Below are positions 25,938 to 34,535 of a stretch of DNA of 43,268 nt, one piece after another; position 1 is the first letter of the stretch; each line of letters starts with the position of its first letter. The notes under the pieces were generated by a model. That model was given only the letters and a program-made list of their open reading frames with translations. It did no database searches and was not told the origin of the DNA. The stretch lies in assembly GCA_015231825.1 (NCBI GenBank), contig JADGAV010000042.1:1-43268 (forward strand), given 5' to 3'. The translations under genes were made by a program, and so were the position numbers. Origin of the DNA: SAR324 cluster bacterium (GTDB taxonomy: Bacteria > SAR324 > NAC60-12).

Positions 25938-26168
25938 AAAAGAGTTGCCTGCAGTTTATGATGGAGAACCCTTTTCTATCAAAGTTTGATTTCGAAGGCT
26001 ATCGATTTTGAGAAGAGGTCTTTTTCCACAATCCTGCTGTATCAACAATTTTTACGATAAAATTTCATTTGATAGAAAAGCAGATGATCGAGGTCGATCT
26101 GGAGACCTATCAAGCAAAAATTTCAAAACCTTTGCTCATTTGATATGTTATCAATTAATCCCTAAAAT

Positions 26169-26261
26169 TTACCGGCATGAAGTGTCAGCAGCTTTTTTAT
26201 GCAATTCCTCGTCTATTTGGATCATAATATCAAATTTTGTCCTTGCCAAGTCCTTGAGCAT
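26169..26261 (-). pseudogene. Possible truncated antitoxin-like (ribbon-helix-helix type) relic
   Basis: ATG at 26261 to TAA at 26169-26171 gives 30 residues, with the segment FDIMIQIDEELHKKAADTS. A beta strand followed by DEELHKKA is the usual N-terminal pattern of small RHH-type DNA-binding proteins. The frame stops too early for a complete domain and lacks a ribosome-binding site. No toxin gene is adjacent. The assignment is tentative. Confidence 0.25.
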
Positions 26262-26422
26262 TTGCTAATTCACTGCATTGAGGATTTTTCGTTCAATGAG
26301 ATCCGACTTCGCAGGTGACTCTCCTGCAGGAATCTTCCATTGCCTGATTTCGAGTCTGAGTGTCAAAAAAGACGAACCGCCAAGTCAAGTATTCCTGCAG
26401 AAATTTCCAGCCTTCCCTTTTC

Positions 26423-26447
26423 AAGAAATATTGAAACAATATTTCTT
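26423..26447 (+). repeat. Perfect AT-rich inverted repeat (hairpin)
   Basis: AAGAAATATTG and CAATATTTCTT (26423-26433 and 26437-26447) form an 11-pair stem with loop AAA, followed by TTC and another AATATTG. It could be an operator or terminator-like element upstream of the kinase gene. Confidence 0.5.
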
Positions 26448-26498
26448 TTCAATATTGTTCTCAATGTAAAATAGTTTCTTTCGATTTTGCACAGGACC

Positions 26499-26609
26499 AT
26501 GGGTGCTTGGACAAGGAAAAACGGAATAGGAAAATATTCGAATTTTGTTGAAAAGCAGAAGATTCATGGTGACAATTCCAAAATTCGCCGTTCAAAAAAC
26601 AATTTGTGA
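26499..26609 (+). CDS. Possible 36-aa leader ORF before the kinase gene
   Basis: ATG at 26499 (AGGA two bases before) runs to TGA at 26607-26609, six bases before the kinase ATG. The peptide is basic and polar (MGAWTRKNGIGKYSNFVEK at its start). It may only be chance or a coupling leader. No family recognised. Confidence 0.2.
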   Translation: MGAWTRKNGIGKYSNFVEKQKIHGDNSKIRRSKNNL

Positions 26610-26615
26610 GGAAGA

Positions 26616-29600
26616 ATGTACCAGGTAAAATGGATTGAGACCGGAATTGGTAAAAGGCTATTTGTTTTGAGTGCCTTTTTACTAGTAGTGACTTCTATCC
26701 CGTTAACGGTAACGTATTTGAAACTAAATGGAATGATTCAATCGCGAGAAGTTATTGAATTGAAAGAAATTGTCCTGTCACAGGGGATTTATATTGTTCT
26801 TTTTTGTTTCGCTGCAACTGCATTGCAGATTCAATTGATCTTAAAACCAATTTTGCGGTTCAAGAAGGCTGTCTCAGGCTGGAGCCATGGTCAATTTGCT
26901 TCTAATGCAGAATTTAATCTTGAAGGAGATGCTGACGTATTTGGCCCGGTTATATCCAATTTTGAGCAAATTATTTTTCAGCAAAAGGAACAGGTCAAGC
27001 GTTTAAACAATCGGTTAGAAGAAGCAGTACAGCATCACAAAATGGAATTACAGGAAAGAGAGGATATTTTTATCAATTTTTTCGCCAATGTTCCTGTTCC
27101 TTTGTTCATTACAGGAAGTGACGATGGAAACGTTCTTCAAGCAAACCGATGCGCTCTCGAAATCCATGGACTCGATGCAGATTCTCTTATCAACATAAGA
27201 GTCAGCAAGTTTTATCTTGATCAAACAAGTAAACGATACGTCTTTGACATGCTCAAAGAGGAAGGAAAAGTCTCCAATATTGAAATCCAAATGAAAAAAA
27301 TAGGCACCAACGAGCCAATTTGGGTCCTTCTTTCCATCTTTCCAGTAGACTATTTTGGAAAGTCTGCTTTTGTTACCTCACAAATAGACATCACCGATCG
27401 CAGAAAAAACGAAGACATACTGAAAGAGAATGAATATAAATTCAGGCGGATATTTGATTCCATCCAGGACGGTTATATCCAGACATCGTTTGATGGGCAA
27501 ATTCGATTGATAAATCCGGCTTCACTCAAAATGACAGGTTATGAGAACAAGGATAGCAAACCTGAAAACATAAAAGATTTATTCAGAAATCCAAAGGATC
27601 GTGAAACTCTGATTGAAAAAATTTCTCAAAAAAAAGAACTGGTGGGATATGAGCTGGACCTGATCCCTCTCGACGGTCAAATAGTCAGTGCAGAATTGAA
27701 CGCACATGTTGTTTACAGCGACAAGGAGGAAGCACTCTACATTGAATGGTTGATCCGAAATATTACAATTCGTAGAAATGCAGAAATTCAAAGGCAGGTA
27801 ATTTTTTCTATTATTGATACTGCCACCGATTTTATCAGCTTTGTCGGCGCCCAGGGACCGGTTGTCTATGTCAATAAACCCGGGCTAAAATTGGTGGGAA
27901 GAGAAAATGACAGCGATATAGCGAACCTCACAGGCCCGGATTTTCACCCGGAATGGGTTATCAAGCAAATCCGAGAAAAAGCCATGCCGGCAGTGAAAGA
28001 AAAGGGGATTTGGCGTGGGAATTCTGCCCTTATTACAAAAAATGGAGATGAAATCCCTGGAATGCAAACCATTATCAGCATCCCCGGAAAAGATGGCAAG
28101 CCGCAATATTACGGCACAATCGTCAATGATTTGAGAGAAATCAAAGAGAAAGAAAGGGCACTCGAAAAGGCTAGGGAAGTTGCAGAATCGGCAAACCGGG
28201 CAAAAAGCGAATTTTTGGCAAATATGAGCCACGAAATTCGCACTCCGATGAACGCAATTTTGGGATTTACGACCCTTTTGGGAGGACTCATCAAAGAAGA
28301 AAAACAAAAGGAATACTTGAAGTCAATTCAGTCCAGCGGAAAATCCCTGCTAACGTTGATTAACGACATTTTGGATTTATCAAAAGTCGAAGCGGGAAAA
28401 TTTGATCTTGAATTCCGGGCAGTCAACCCTTATACCGTGTTCGAAGAAATGGAAGTTGTTTTTTCAAATAAAATCAATGAAAAAGGACTGGAATTAACGA
28501 TAGATATTGACCCCTTGCTGCCCAATTCTTTAATTTTGGATGAAGTCAGATTGAGACAGGTCCTGCTCAATTTATTGGGGAATGCGATTAAATTTACTGA
28601 CAAAGGGTACATCCGATTGGCAGTCATGCAGGAAATTAAAAAAAATGACAGCAGTCGACTGGATTTAAAATTCAGTGTTGCCGATTCAGGGATAGGAATC
28701 TCAGAAGACCAGCAGGAAGAAATTTTCGGGGCATTCAACCAGCAAAAAGGACAAAGTCAAATTCAGTTCGGCGGCACTGGATTAGGATTAACCATTACTA
28801 AAAAACTTGTCGAAATGATGAAAGGAGAGATTTCAGTAGTAAGCCATTTTGGTACAGGATCCACATTTAACGTGATATTGCGAGATATTGAAATTGCAGC
28901 AGTGACAGATCTTAAGAAACATGACAGCCGGATTGATGTTCATTCTGTCGCATTCAATCCTGCGAAAATTTTAATAACGGACGACATTGAAATCAACCGA
29001 AATTTGGTACGAGAATACCTGGCCCCCTACAATTTCACGCTTGCAGATGCCAAAAATGGTCAGGAAGCTGTTGCCTTGGCGAATAACTTCAAGCCAGACG
29101 TGATTTTGATGGATATGCGCATGCCTGTCATGGATGGTTACAATGCGACTATGGAACTTAAAAACGAACAGGAAACAAAAAATATTCCTGTCATCGCTTT
29201 GACAGCATCTGCAATGCTGCAGAGTGAAGAAGTCGTCTCAAAAATATGCGATGGATATTTGCGGAAACCTGTCAATCAGGAAGAATTGGTAGCTGAATTG
29301 ACAAACTTTTTGGGTTATTCCATCATCAAAAATGAAGAATTAAAGAACTCAGGGGCCGATCACCTGCTGTCCACCAACGAAGAAATTGTAGAAATTGAAC
29401 AGGATTCCGTTGAGGAACTGATCCAATTTTTGAAATCCAAGAAAAAAGATTGGGAAAAACTTTCCGAGGTTCTTGTTATCGATCAAATGGAGATTTTTGC
29501 GACCAGCATAAAGGATACAGGTGAACATTACAACTATCCACCGTTGATTCAATGGGGCAGTCAACTACATTCGCAGGCTTCTTCCTTTGAATTGGATGTA

Positions 29601-29666
29601 CTGCCCCAAACTTTAAGTCAGTTCCCATCACTGATAAGTTCCCTGGAATTGCTTGTTCAAGATTGA
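26616..29666 (+). CDS. Membrane-bound hybrid histidine kinase with three PAS domains and a receiver
   Basis: A 1016-aa inner-membrane sensor kinase. Two membrane segments (about 14-35 and 57-77) enclose only about 20 residues outside, so there is no large periplasmic sensor. A HAMP-like and coiled-coil stretch leads to three PAS-like domains (near 150-262, 275-388 and 393-512). The kinase core has the phospho-acceptor His 539 in SHEIRTPMNAILGF, N-box Asn 656 (GNAIKF), Asp 690 (DSGIGI) and GGTGLGLTI. A receiver follows with Asp 833 (LMDMRMPVMDG) and Lys 884. Residues 905-1016 form a helical tail, not a recognisable HPt domain. The start has GAGGAAG. The next gene, 99 bases downstream, is a receiver-cyclase that may be its partner. 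Confidence 0.93.
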   Translation: MYQVKWIETGIGKRLFVLSAFLLVVTSIPLTVTYLKLNGMIQSREVIELKEIVLSQGIYIVLFCFAATALQIQLILKPILRFKKAVSGWSHGQFASNAEFNLEGDADVFGPVISNFEQIIFQQKEQVKRLNNRLEEAVQHHKMELQEREDIFINFFANVPVPLFITGSDDGNVLQANRCALEIHGLDADSLINIRVSKFYLDQTSKRYVFDMLKEEGKVSNIEIQMKKIGTNEPIWVLLSIFPVDYFGKSAFVTSQIDITDRRKNEDILKENEYKFRRIFDSIQDGYIQTSFDGQIRLINPASLKMTGYENKDSKPENIKDLFRNPKDRETLIEKISQKKELVGYELDLIPLDGQIVSAELNAHVVYSDKEEALYIEWLIRNITIRRNAEIQRQVIFSIIDTATDFISFVGAQGPVVYVNKPGLKLVGRENDSDIANLTGPDFHPEWVIKQIREKAMPAVKEKGIWRGNSALITKNGDEIPGMQTIISIPGKDGKPQYYGTIVNDLREIKEKERALEKAREVAESANRAKSEFLANMSHEIRTPMNAILGFTTLLGGLIKEEKQKEYLKSIQSSGKSLLTLINDILDLSKVEAGKFDLEFRAVNPYTVFEEMEVVFSNKINEKGLELTIDIDPLLPNSLILDEVRLRQVLLNLLGNAIKFTDKGYIRLAVMQEIKKNDSSRLDLKFSVADSGIGISEDQQEEIFGAFNQQKGQSQIQFGGTGLGLTITKKLVEMMKGEISVVSHFGTGSTFNVILRDIEIAAVTDLKKHDSRIDVHSVAFNPAKILITDDIEINRNLVREYLAPYNFTLADAKNGQEAVALANNFKPDVILMDMRMPVMDGYNATMELKNEQETKNIPVIALTASAMLQSEEVVSKICDGYLRKPVNQEELVAELTNFLGYSIIKNEELKNSGADHLLSTNEEIVEIEQDSVEELIQFLKSKKKDWEKLSEVLVIDQMEIFATSIKDTGEHYNYPPLIQWGSQLHSQASSFELDVLPQTLSQFPSLISSLELLVQD

Positions 29667-29765
29667 ACAGGATTGTTATTGCCAATATGCACAATCGCGA
29701 AGCCTCTCAATTCGCATTGAAAAAGCACGTATTCCCACTCTCAATAATATAATGAGAAACGATTC

Positions 29766-31631
29766 ATGATTAAAAACCCGAAACAGTTTCAGATATTGAT
29801 TGTTGATGATACGTTAAAAAACATCCAGGTGCTGGGTGCCTTGTTAAAGAAAGAAGGATATCGAATTGCGGTCGCCCAAGATGGAATGCAGGCGATTGAA
29901 ACTGCAAAACAAACCGTGCCTGATCTGATTTTATTAGATGTGATGATGCCTGTTTTAGATGGTTTCGAAGCATGCCGGCGGCTAAAGCAAATCAATGAAA
30001 TGAAATCCATCCCTATCATATTTTTGACGGCAAAAGTAGAATCAGAGGACATCCTCAAAGGATTTGAGCTGGGAGCTGTAGACTATATCACCAAACCGCT
30101 GCAGTTTCCGGAGGTGGTTGCTCGAGTCGAAACGCATTTGACACTGAACAGTTTGCGAAAAGAGCTGGAGAACACAAATCAGATTCTTGAACATCGTGTC
30201 AAGGAACGCACTGCTGAGTTAGCCGAAGCGAACAAAATGATGCAGATTGAAATAGAAGAGCGAAAGGAAGCCCAAAATCGCCTGATACAGCTGAATGACA
30301 TTTCAAAGCACACCAGGGATATGCTCAATTTGGAAATCGCATCCCGAATTTTTATCTCAAAAACAGTAGCAGCCCTCCGGGAAGACATTTCGGGTTCAAT
30401 TCTTTTGTACGATGCTTCAAAAAACACGTTAAAATTTTATGCCTGCAGCGGGCTCGACCCTGAATATGTCAGCGATTTCGAAATCGTTGTTTCGCCAGAA
30501 ACCCTCTATACCTACGAAATTTTTACTTCCAAAAAAGGGAAAATCTTCAGTTATAACGAATTTTCAAAATTTCAAAATGAAGACACAACAAAACTCCATT
30601 ATGGAAGGAAATATATAGAACAGATGATTATGCCTTTGGTTTCAAAAGGCCAGGTGATAGGAATTATTACCGTATCAAATTACAATTCGGAGTGTTTATT
30701 TACCGACAATGAATTTAAACTGCTAGAGAGCATTTCAAACAATATTTCCAATCATTTTGAAAACGGGCTGCTTTTTGAAGAGATGATCAATTTGAATCAA
30801 GCGTATGAACGTTTTGTTCCTCATCAATTCCTCTCATTACTGGGTAAGGAAAAAATTGTCGATCTGAACCTGGGCGATCAAACTCAAAAACGAATGACAA
30901 TATTGTTTTCAGACATCCGTTCATTTACACTTCTTTCTGAGAAGTTAACGCCAAGAGAAAACTTTCTTTTCATCAATTCCTATTTAAACCAGATGGGCCC
31001 CATTGTTCGTGCACACAACGGGTTTATCGATAAATTCATTGGCGATTCAATCATGGCCTTGTTTGAATACAACTCCGAAGAGGCGATACGATCTGCCATT
31101 TCAATGTTATACAAATTGAATGAATACAATGAAGGTCGTGAAAGAGCGGGGTACCAGCAGATACAAATAGGGCTTGGTGTGAACACGGGGCAAGTCATTG
31201 TTGGCACTTTAGGGGAAAACAAGAGAATGGAAGGGACCGTGATTGGCGATGTGGTCAATCTGGCATCGAGGCTGGAACAATTGACAAAGTCGTATGGGAC
31301 CCCGTTACTGATAAGCGAATACACCTATTTTGATCTTAAGAATCCTAACGAATTTTTAATTCGGTTTATTGATCGTGTTCAAGTGAAAGGAAAAACCGAA
31401 AAAGTGGGTATATACGAGGTTTTTGATGCTGATTGCGATCCGATTAAAATCAAAAAGTCGGAAAACATCAACATGTTCAACGAAGCATGGAATCTTCTTG
31501 ATCAAAAATCATATTCAGATGCTGAAAAACTGTTTCAAGAATGTTTAAATCACGCACCCGAAGATTCTGTTCTGCCCGTTTTTATCGACCGTTGTCAGCA
31601 TTTTCAAAAGCTTGAAATGGATCAAAAGTAA
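29766..31631 (+). CDS. Receiver-GAF-class III adenylate cyclase
   Basis: A 621-aa cytosolic signalling enzyme. A receiver domain (1-120) has phospho-acceptor Asp 58 (LLDVMMP) and Lys 110. A coiled coil (about 135-185) joins it to a GAF-like domain (about 195-335). The class III nucleotidyl cyclase domain starts near residue 375: metal-binding Asp 383 (LFSDIRSFT) and Asp 427 (KFIGDSIM), adenine-selecting Lys 423 and Asp 495, and transition-state Asn 498 and Arg 502 (VIGDVVNLASRLE). These fit an adenylate rather than guanylate cyclase. A C-terminal helical TPR-like tail follows (DAEKLFQECLNHAPED). Phosphorylation of Asp 58 by the upstream hybrid kinase would control cAMP synthesis; this is inference from adjacency. 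Confidence 0.93.
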   Translation: MIKNPKQFQILIVDDTLKNIQVLGALLKKEGYRIAVAQDGMQAIETAKQTVPDLILLDVMMPVLDGFEACRRLKQINEMKSIPIIFLTAKVESEDILKGFELGAVDYITKPLQFPEVVARVETHLTLNSLRKELENTNQILEHRVKERTAELAEANKMMQIEIEERKEAQNRLIQLNDISKHTRDMLNLEIASRIFISKTVAALREDISGSILLYDASKNTLKFYACSGLDPEYVSDFEIVVSPETLYTYEIFTSKKGKIFSYNEFSKFQNEDTTKLHYGRKYIEQMIMPLVSKGQVIGIITVSNYNSECLFTDNEFKLLESISNNISNHFENGLLFEEMINLNQAYERFVPHQFLSLLGKEKIVDLNLGDQTQKRMTILFSDIRSFTLLSEKLTPRENFLFINSYLNQMGPIVRAHNGFIDKFIGDSIMALFEYNSEEAIRSAISMLYKLNEYNEGRERAGYQQIQIGLGVNTGQVIVGTLGENKRMEGTVIGDVVNLASRLEQLTKSYGTPLLISEYTYFDLKNPNEFLIRFIDRVQVKGKTEKVGIYEVFDADCDPIKIKKSENINMFNEAWNLLDQKSYSDAEKLFQECLNHAPEDSVLPVFIDRCQHFQKLEMDQK

Positions 31632-31758
31632 GCCCCCGAAAAATAAATCTTGTTTTCTTTATTTTCATTCCTGTTTTTCGACCAGTATATTCGTTCGCCT
31701 GAAATCAAATTTGAAGAAAGATCAAAGACCGTTTTTCCTTTTTGTTTTATCGCAGCAG

Positions 31759-32307
31759 CTATTTTTCAATCCTGGTGATTTTTGATCCTTCAAAGGTCAG
31801 ATTGTACATCAAACCTTTGTTTGAAAAGATATAGCCGATGATTGGATCTTGGGCGGAGTTTGTGTCAATTTCCTTGCCGGCTCCCAAAGTTGCTAAAGCA
31901 ACACTGCCGTCCACCCCTGCTTCCCAGCCGTCACTTTTTCTGAATTCAGCCAGGACCTTTTTGTTCATAAACAAAAGGACCTGCGATTTCACCTGGACCC
32001 CAAACTGCAGTCCAATGGAAGCGGATGCAATGTTGTAGTAAGCCGCTGTTTTATTTCCTATCAACAGTGCCCCTTCTCCATATTCTCCACCGATTCCAAA
32101 ACCGGCTTTGAGCACTTCCGGAAAAACGAGCATCCCAGCCGCTTTTGCTGCCAGACTTTTTCCTCCCAGGGTCGTTTCATAAAATTTCTCCAATGCCGAA
32201 CTTACCTTCGCATCAATTTCGATCTTCGAATCAGCAAAAACGGGGACCGGGCCGGCAACGCCCATCATCAAAACGGCAGTCATCATCAGTATCAATTTAT
32301 ATTTCAT
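31759..32307 (-). CDS. SYLF/Ysc84-domain lipid-binding-like protein, exported
   Basis: A 182-aa protein with signal peptide MKYKLILMMTAVLMMGVAGP and likely cleavage after PVFA. The mature part has the SYLF (DUF500/Ysc84) pattern: AAGMLVFPEVLKAGFGIGG, then GEGALLIGN, AAYYNIASASIGLQFGVQ, and AGVDGSVALATLGAGKEID. Family members bind phosphoinositides in eukaryotes; bacterial relatives are envelope proteins of unknown role. ATG at 32307 has AAGGAG upstream, so I chose it over a longer start at 32352. Third gene of a possible operon after prpF-like and yqgE-like genes. Confidence 0.88.
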   Translation of the reverse strand: MKYKLILMMTAVLMMGVAGPVPVFADSKIEIDAKVSSALEKFYETTLGGKSLAAKAAGMLVFPEVLKAGFGIGGEYGEGALLIGNKTAAYYNIASASIGLQFGVQVKSQVLLFMNKKVLAEFRKSDGWEAGVDGSVALATLGAGKEIDTNSAQDPIIGYIFSNKGLMYNLTFEGSKITRIEK

Positions 32308-32361
32308 TTTTCTCCTTGTTTTGTTAAAATTTTTTCCCGAAATCGGTTTCAATTCGAATTT

Positions 32362-32982
32362 TTATTGAGAAAGGCTGCTTGGCAATTCCCGGAATACCAG
32401 TTCAGGATCTCCCGGCAAAACGCGCCAATCTCCTCTTGAAACTTCATGCTCCAATTGCTGAGAAGACCAACCGGAGTATCCGGCAAAGACACGAATTTGG
32501 CTTCGAGCCTGGGGTTTTTCAATGATCGTCTCAAAGAGATTCTGACTGGCGGCAAAGTAAATGTCTGCAAAAACATGGGACGCATCGTCTGGCGGGACAG
32601 AAGTCTGCAGCAGCAGCAAGAGCTTTTTTCTGTCAACCGGACCTCCCAAAAACAAAACATCTTTGCGACTCTGCAAGGCTTTGTTCCCGGGCCAGAGCTC
32701 CGACAGCGCCACCGTTGTTGGCCGGTTGATCACCACTCCCATGCTGCCTGCTTCAGAGTGATCGATAAGGAGGATCACCGTCTCTGAAAAATAAGAACCT
32801 TGCAGATGAGGGCTGGCAATGAGCAGCACTCCTTTCGCCAACCTGCTTTGCTCCTTCAAGCCTGTGGAAAAAGCAGTGTTTAAGATTAACGGGGAATGAG
32901 GATTTGAAATATTCTGAAATTCAAAGCCCATTAAAGCCAGAGAGGCCAAGAGCATCAACAAGAGCGATGAAAATTTCTTCAT
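32362..32982 (-). CDS. YqgE/AlgH-family protein (DUF179) with an N-terminal signal-like segment
   Basis: A 206-aa protein of the UPF0301 family, which has no established activity: GVLLIASPHLQGSYFSETVI, HSEAGSMGVVINRPT, GGPVDRKKLLLL, then VFAGYSGWSSQQLEHEV and GDWRVLPGD. The family is usually cytosolic and begins directly at the LLIA segment. Here about 45 residues precede it, starting MKKFSSLLLMLLASLALMGF, which is a typical export signal. ATG at 32982 has an AGGT ribosome-binding site and lies 13 bases after the prpF-like stop, so the extension is probably real. Export or membrane anchoring would be a departure for the family. Confidence 0.85.
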   Translation of the reverse strand: MKKFSSLLLMLLASLALMGFEFQNISNPHSPLILNTAFSTGLKEQSRLAKGVLLIASPHLQGSYFSETVILLIDHSEAGSMGVVINRPTTVALSELWPGNKALQSRKDVLFLGGPVDRKKLLLLLQTSVPPDDASHVFADIYFAASQNLFETIIEKPQARSQIRVFAGYSGWSSQQLEHEVSRGDWRVLPGDPELVFRELPSSLSQ

Positions 32983-32995
32983 GCTACCTCGTCTT

Positions 32996-34129
32996 TTATT
33001 CCTCCGGAACCAGGACGGACCCTTCCATCAAACGCCGTGCAGTGCGGTAAACTTTAATCAAATTTACCTGCCAGTTGTTTTCCTCAAAAATGACATCGGC
33101 CCCAACCGGCAAAACTCCTGAAGGATTGCCAATCCGAACGAAGCTTTCAGATTGTAAAGCCAGTTGATGGGGAATAGAACCGGTAATCTTGCATGCAGTT
33201 GCGAGACACATTGCAGAGGTCAACGGAACCGCGCGATGTATCTTTTCCATAGACAGCATCCGAATGGAGATATCAACATCTTTTTGAGAAACCATCACCC
33301 CGTCAATGGTTTTAAAATCAGAAGGATTCCCCACCAGTCCGATTTTCGGGTTGGCGAGACTGATCTTGTCTGGAGACTCCGCCAGTTTCATGAGTACACC
33401 ACTTTTCCGTCGAATTTCGTCCAGTGTTCCCATTAATGAAGAGTTTGCTTCAAGTGTTTCAGGCGATTCCATTCCAGAACACGCAAGATCCGCCGCCCTG
33501 ACAAAAACCACGGGGTTTGTCGCATCCACCAATGACACCTGGAGTTGACCCAGACCTTTGATATCGATGTTGTCTTGAACAGACTGAGTCGGTAAAAGAG
33601 TTGGAGCAGCACTGCCCCCAGGGTCAAGAAAATCCAATTGAATCTTTGCTCCAGTTCCCGAGACACCAGGAATCTGAAAATTTCCTTTCACTTTGGCTTT
33701 TTTATTTTCTACCACAAAGTGCGCATGAAATATTTTCGAAGTATTGGTATTGTATACCCTTACCGTCACCTTTCCATCCTCAACACCAAGCAATCCTTCA
33801 TCCACTGCAAATGGGCCGACTGCGGAAGAAAGATTTCCACAGGTGGCACTGTAGTCTACTATCGGTCGATTGACGGCAACCTGGGCAAAAGTATAGTCGA
33901 TGTCTGCTTCCGGCCGATTCGATGGTTCAATAATCACCGCTTTTGAGACAGATGAGAGACCTCCACCCATGCCATCGAGTTGTCGCTGATATGAATCGGG
34001 GCTGCCCAGCACCTGCAGAAATAAACGGTCACGAGCTGCTGCTTCGACTGGCAGATCCTTCGCATGAAAAAAGACTCCCTTGCTGGAACCTCCGCGCATA
34101 TACACGGCAGGTATTTTGATTTGCGTCAT
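32996..34129 (-). CDS. PrpF-family protein (2-methylaconitate cis-trans isomerase-like)
   Basis: A 377-aa cytosolic protein of the diaminopimelate-epimerase-like superfamily. The motif PAVYMRGGSSKGVFFHAKDLP at the N-terminus matches PrpF proteins, which isomerise methylaconitate or 4-oxalomesaconate-type substrates. DGMGGGLSSVSKAVI is the family's glycine-rich segment, and SATCGNLSSAVGPFAVDEGL carries the Cys typical of the proton-shuttling position. ATG at 34129 has AAGG upstream, so the longer start at 34204 (25 additional residues) is unlikely. No propionate genes are nearby, so the substrate is uncertain. First gene of a minus-strand operon with the yqgE-like gene. Confidence 0.88.
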   Translation of the reverse strand: MTQIKIPAVYMRGGSSKGVFFHAKDLPVEAAARDRLFLQVLGSPDSYQRQLDGMGGGLSSVSKAVIIEPSNRPEADIDYTFAQVAVNRPIVDYSATCGNLSSAVGPFAVDEGLLGVEDGKVTVRVYNTNTSKIFHAHFVVENKKAKVKGNFQIPGVSGTGAKIQLDFLDPGGSAAPTLLPTQSVQDNIDIKGLGQLQVSLVDATNPVVFVRAADLACSGMESPETLEANSSLMGTLDEIRRKSGVLMKLAESPDKISLANPKIGLVGNPSDFKTIDGVMVSQKDVDISIRMLSMEKIHRAVPLTSAMCLATACKITGSIPHQLALQSESFVRIGNPSGVLPVGADVIFEENNWQVNLIKVYRTARRLMEGSVLVPEE

Positions 34130-34535
34130 GGATGCCTTTAAAATTAACTGGGTCTTGTCCGATCCTGCTTTCAAGACAAGCGACCGTGCAGGATTTCGCT
34201 GCATGAAAGAGCCTGTTTCAGGACAAGGAAAATTTGGAAATCAAGGCGTCCCGATGAACAGCAAAGAAACAATGATGACTCCTCTCCTATCAAAAAATGT
34301 GAGGCATTGCTATCCATTTATTTAAAGCCTTGCCTATTTTCAACCATTCTAAAATCAATTTTGACAGAAACTGTAAAACTCAAACTGGAAGGGCCTGAGG
34401 CGTGCCTGCCGGCCTCATTTGAGAATACAACAAAATGTGGACATTTCAAAAAAGGAGGATTAAATTGACTGAAATTTCTTTTTAGTCTCGTGTCAATACT
34501 AATTGTTAAAATTTTTTTGCTGTCGGTGCATAAAA
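34130..34535. other. 405-base divergent intergenic region between prpF-like and desaturase genes
   Basis: It contains promoters for both directions, none convincing by eye. A hairpin TGAGGC/GCCTCA lies at 34396-34417, followed by TTT. A strong ribosome-binding-like AAAGGAGG (about 34453) precedes only a six-codon frame from a TTG, perhaps the remnant of a gene start. No gene of normal length is supported. Confidence 0.4.

Larger units (their letters stand above)
25938..26615. other. 680-base intergenic region with a relic ORF, an AT hairpin and a small ORF
   Basis: No intact gene of normal size is convincing here. On the minus strand 26169-26261 reads MLKDLARTKFDIMIQIDEEL and so on for 30 codons, which resembles the start of a ribbon-helix-helix type antitoxin or regulator truncated by a stop (no ribosome-binding site). 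A perfect AT hairpin is at 26423-26447. A 36-codon plus-strand frame (26499-26609) precedes the kinase gene. Confidence 0.45.

Noticed and set aside
26008..26469. Two plus-strand frames in the gap before the kinase gene
   Set aside because: Both begin at TTG without a ribosome-binding site, and their residues are atypical for soluble proteins. The minus strand has a better coding-like piece at 26169-26261.
27885..28307. Minus-strand frame of 140 codons within the hybrid kinase
   Set aside because: Shadow of a conserved kinase gene; rich in Phe and Ser as expected for antisense of coding sequence.
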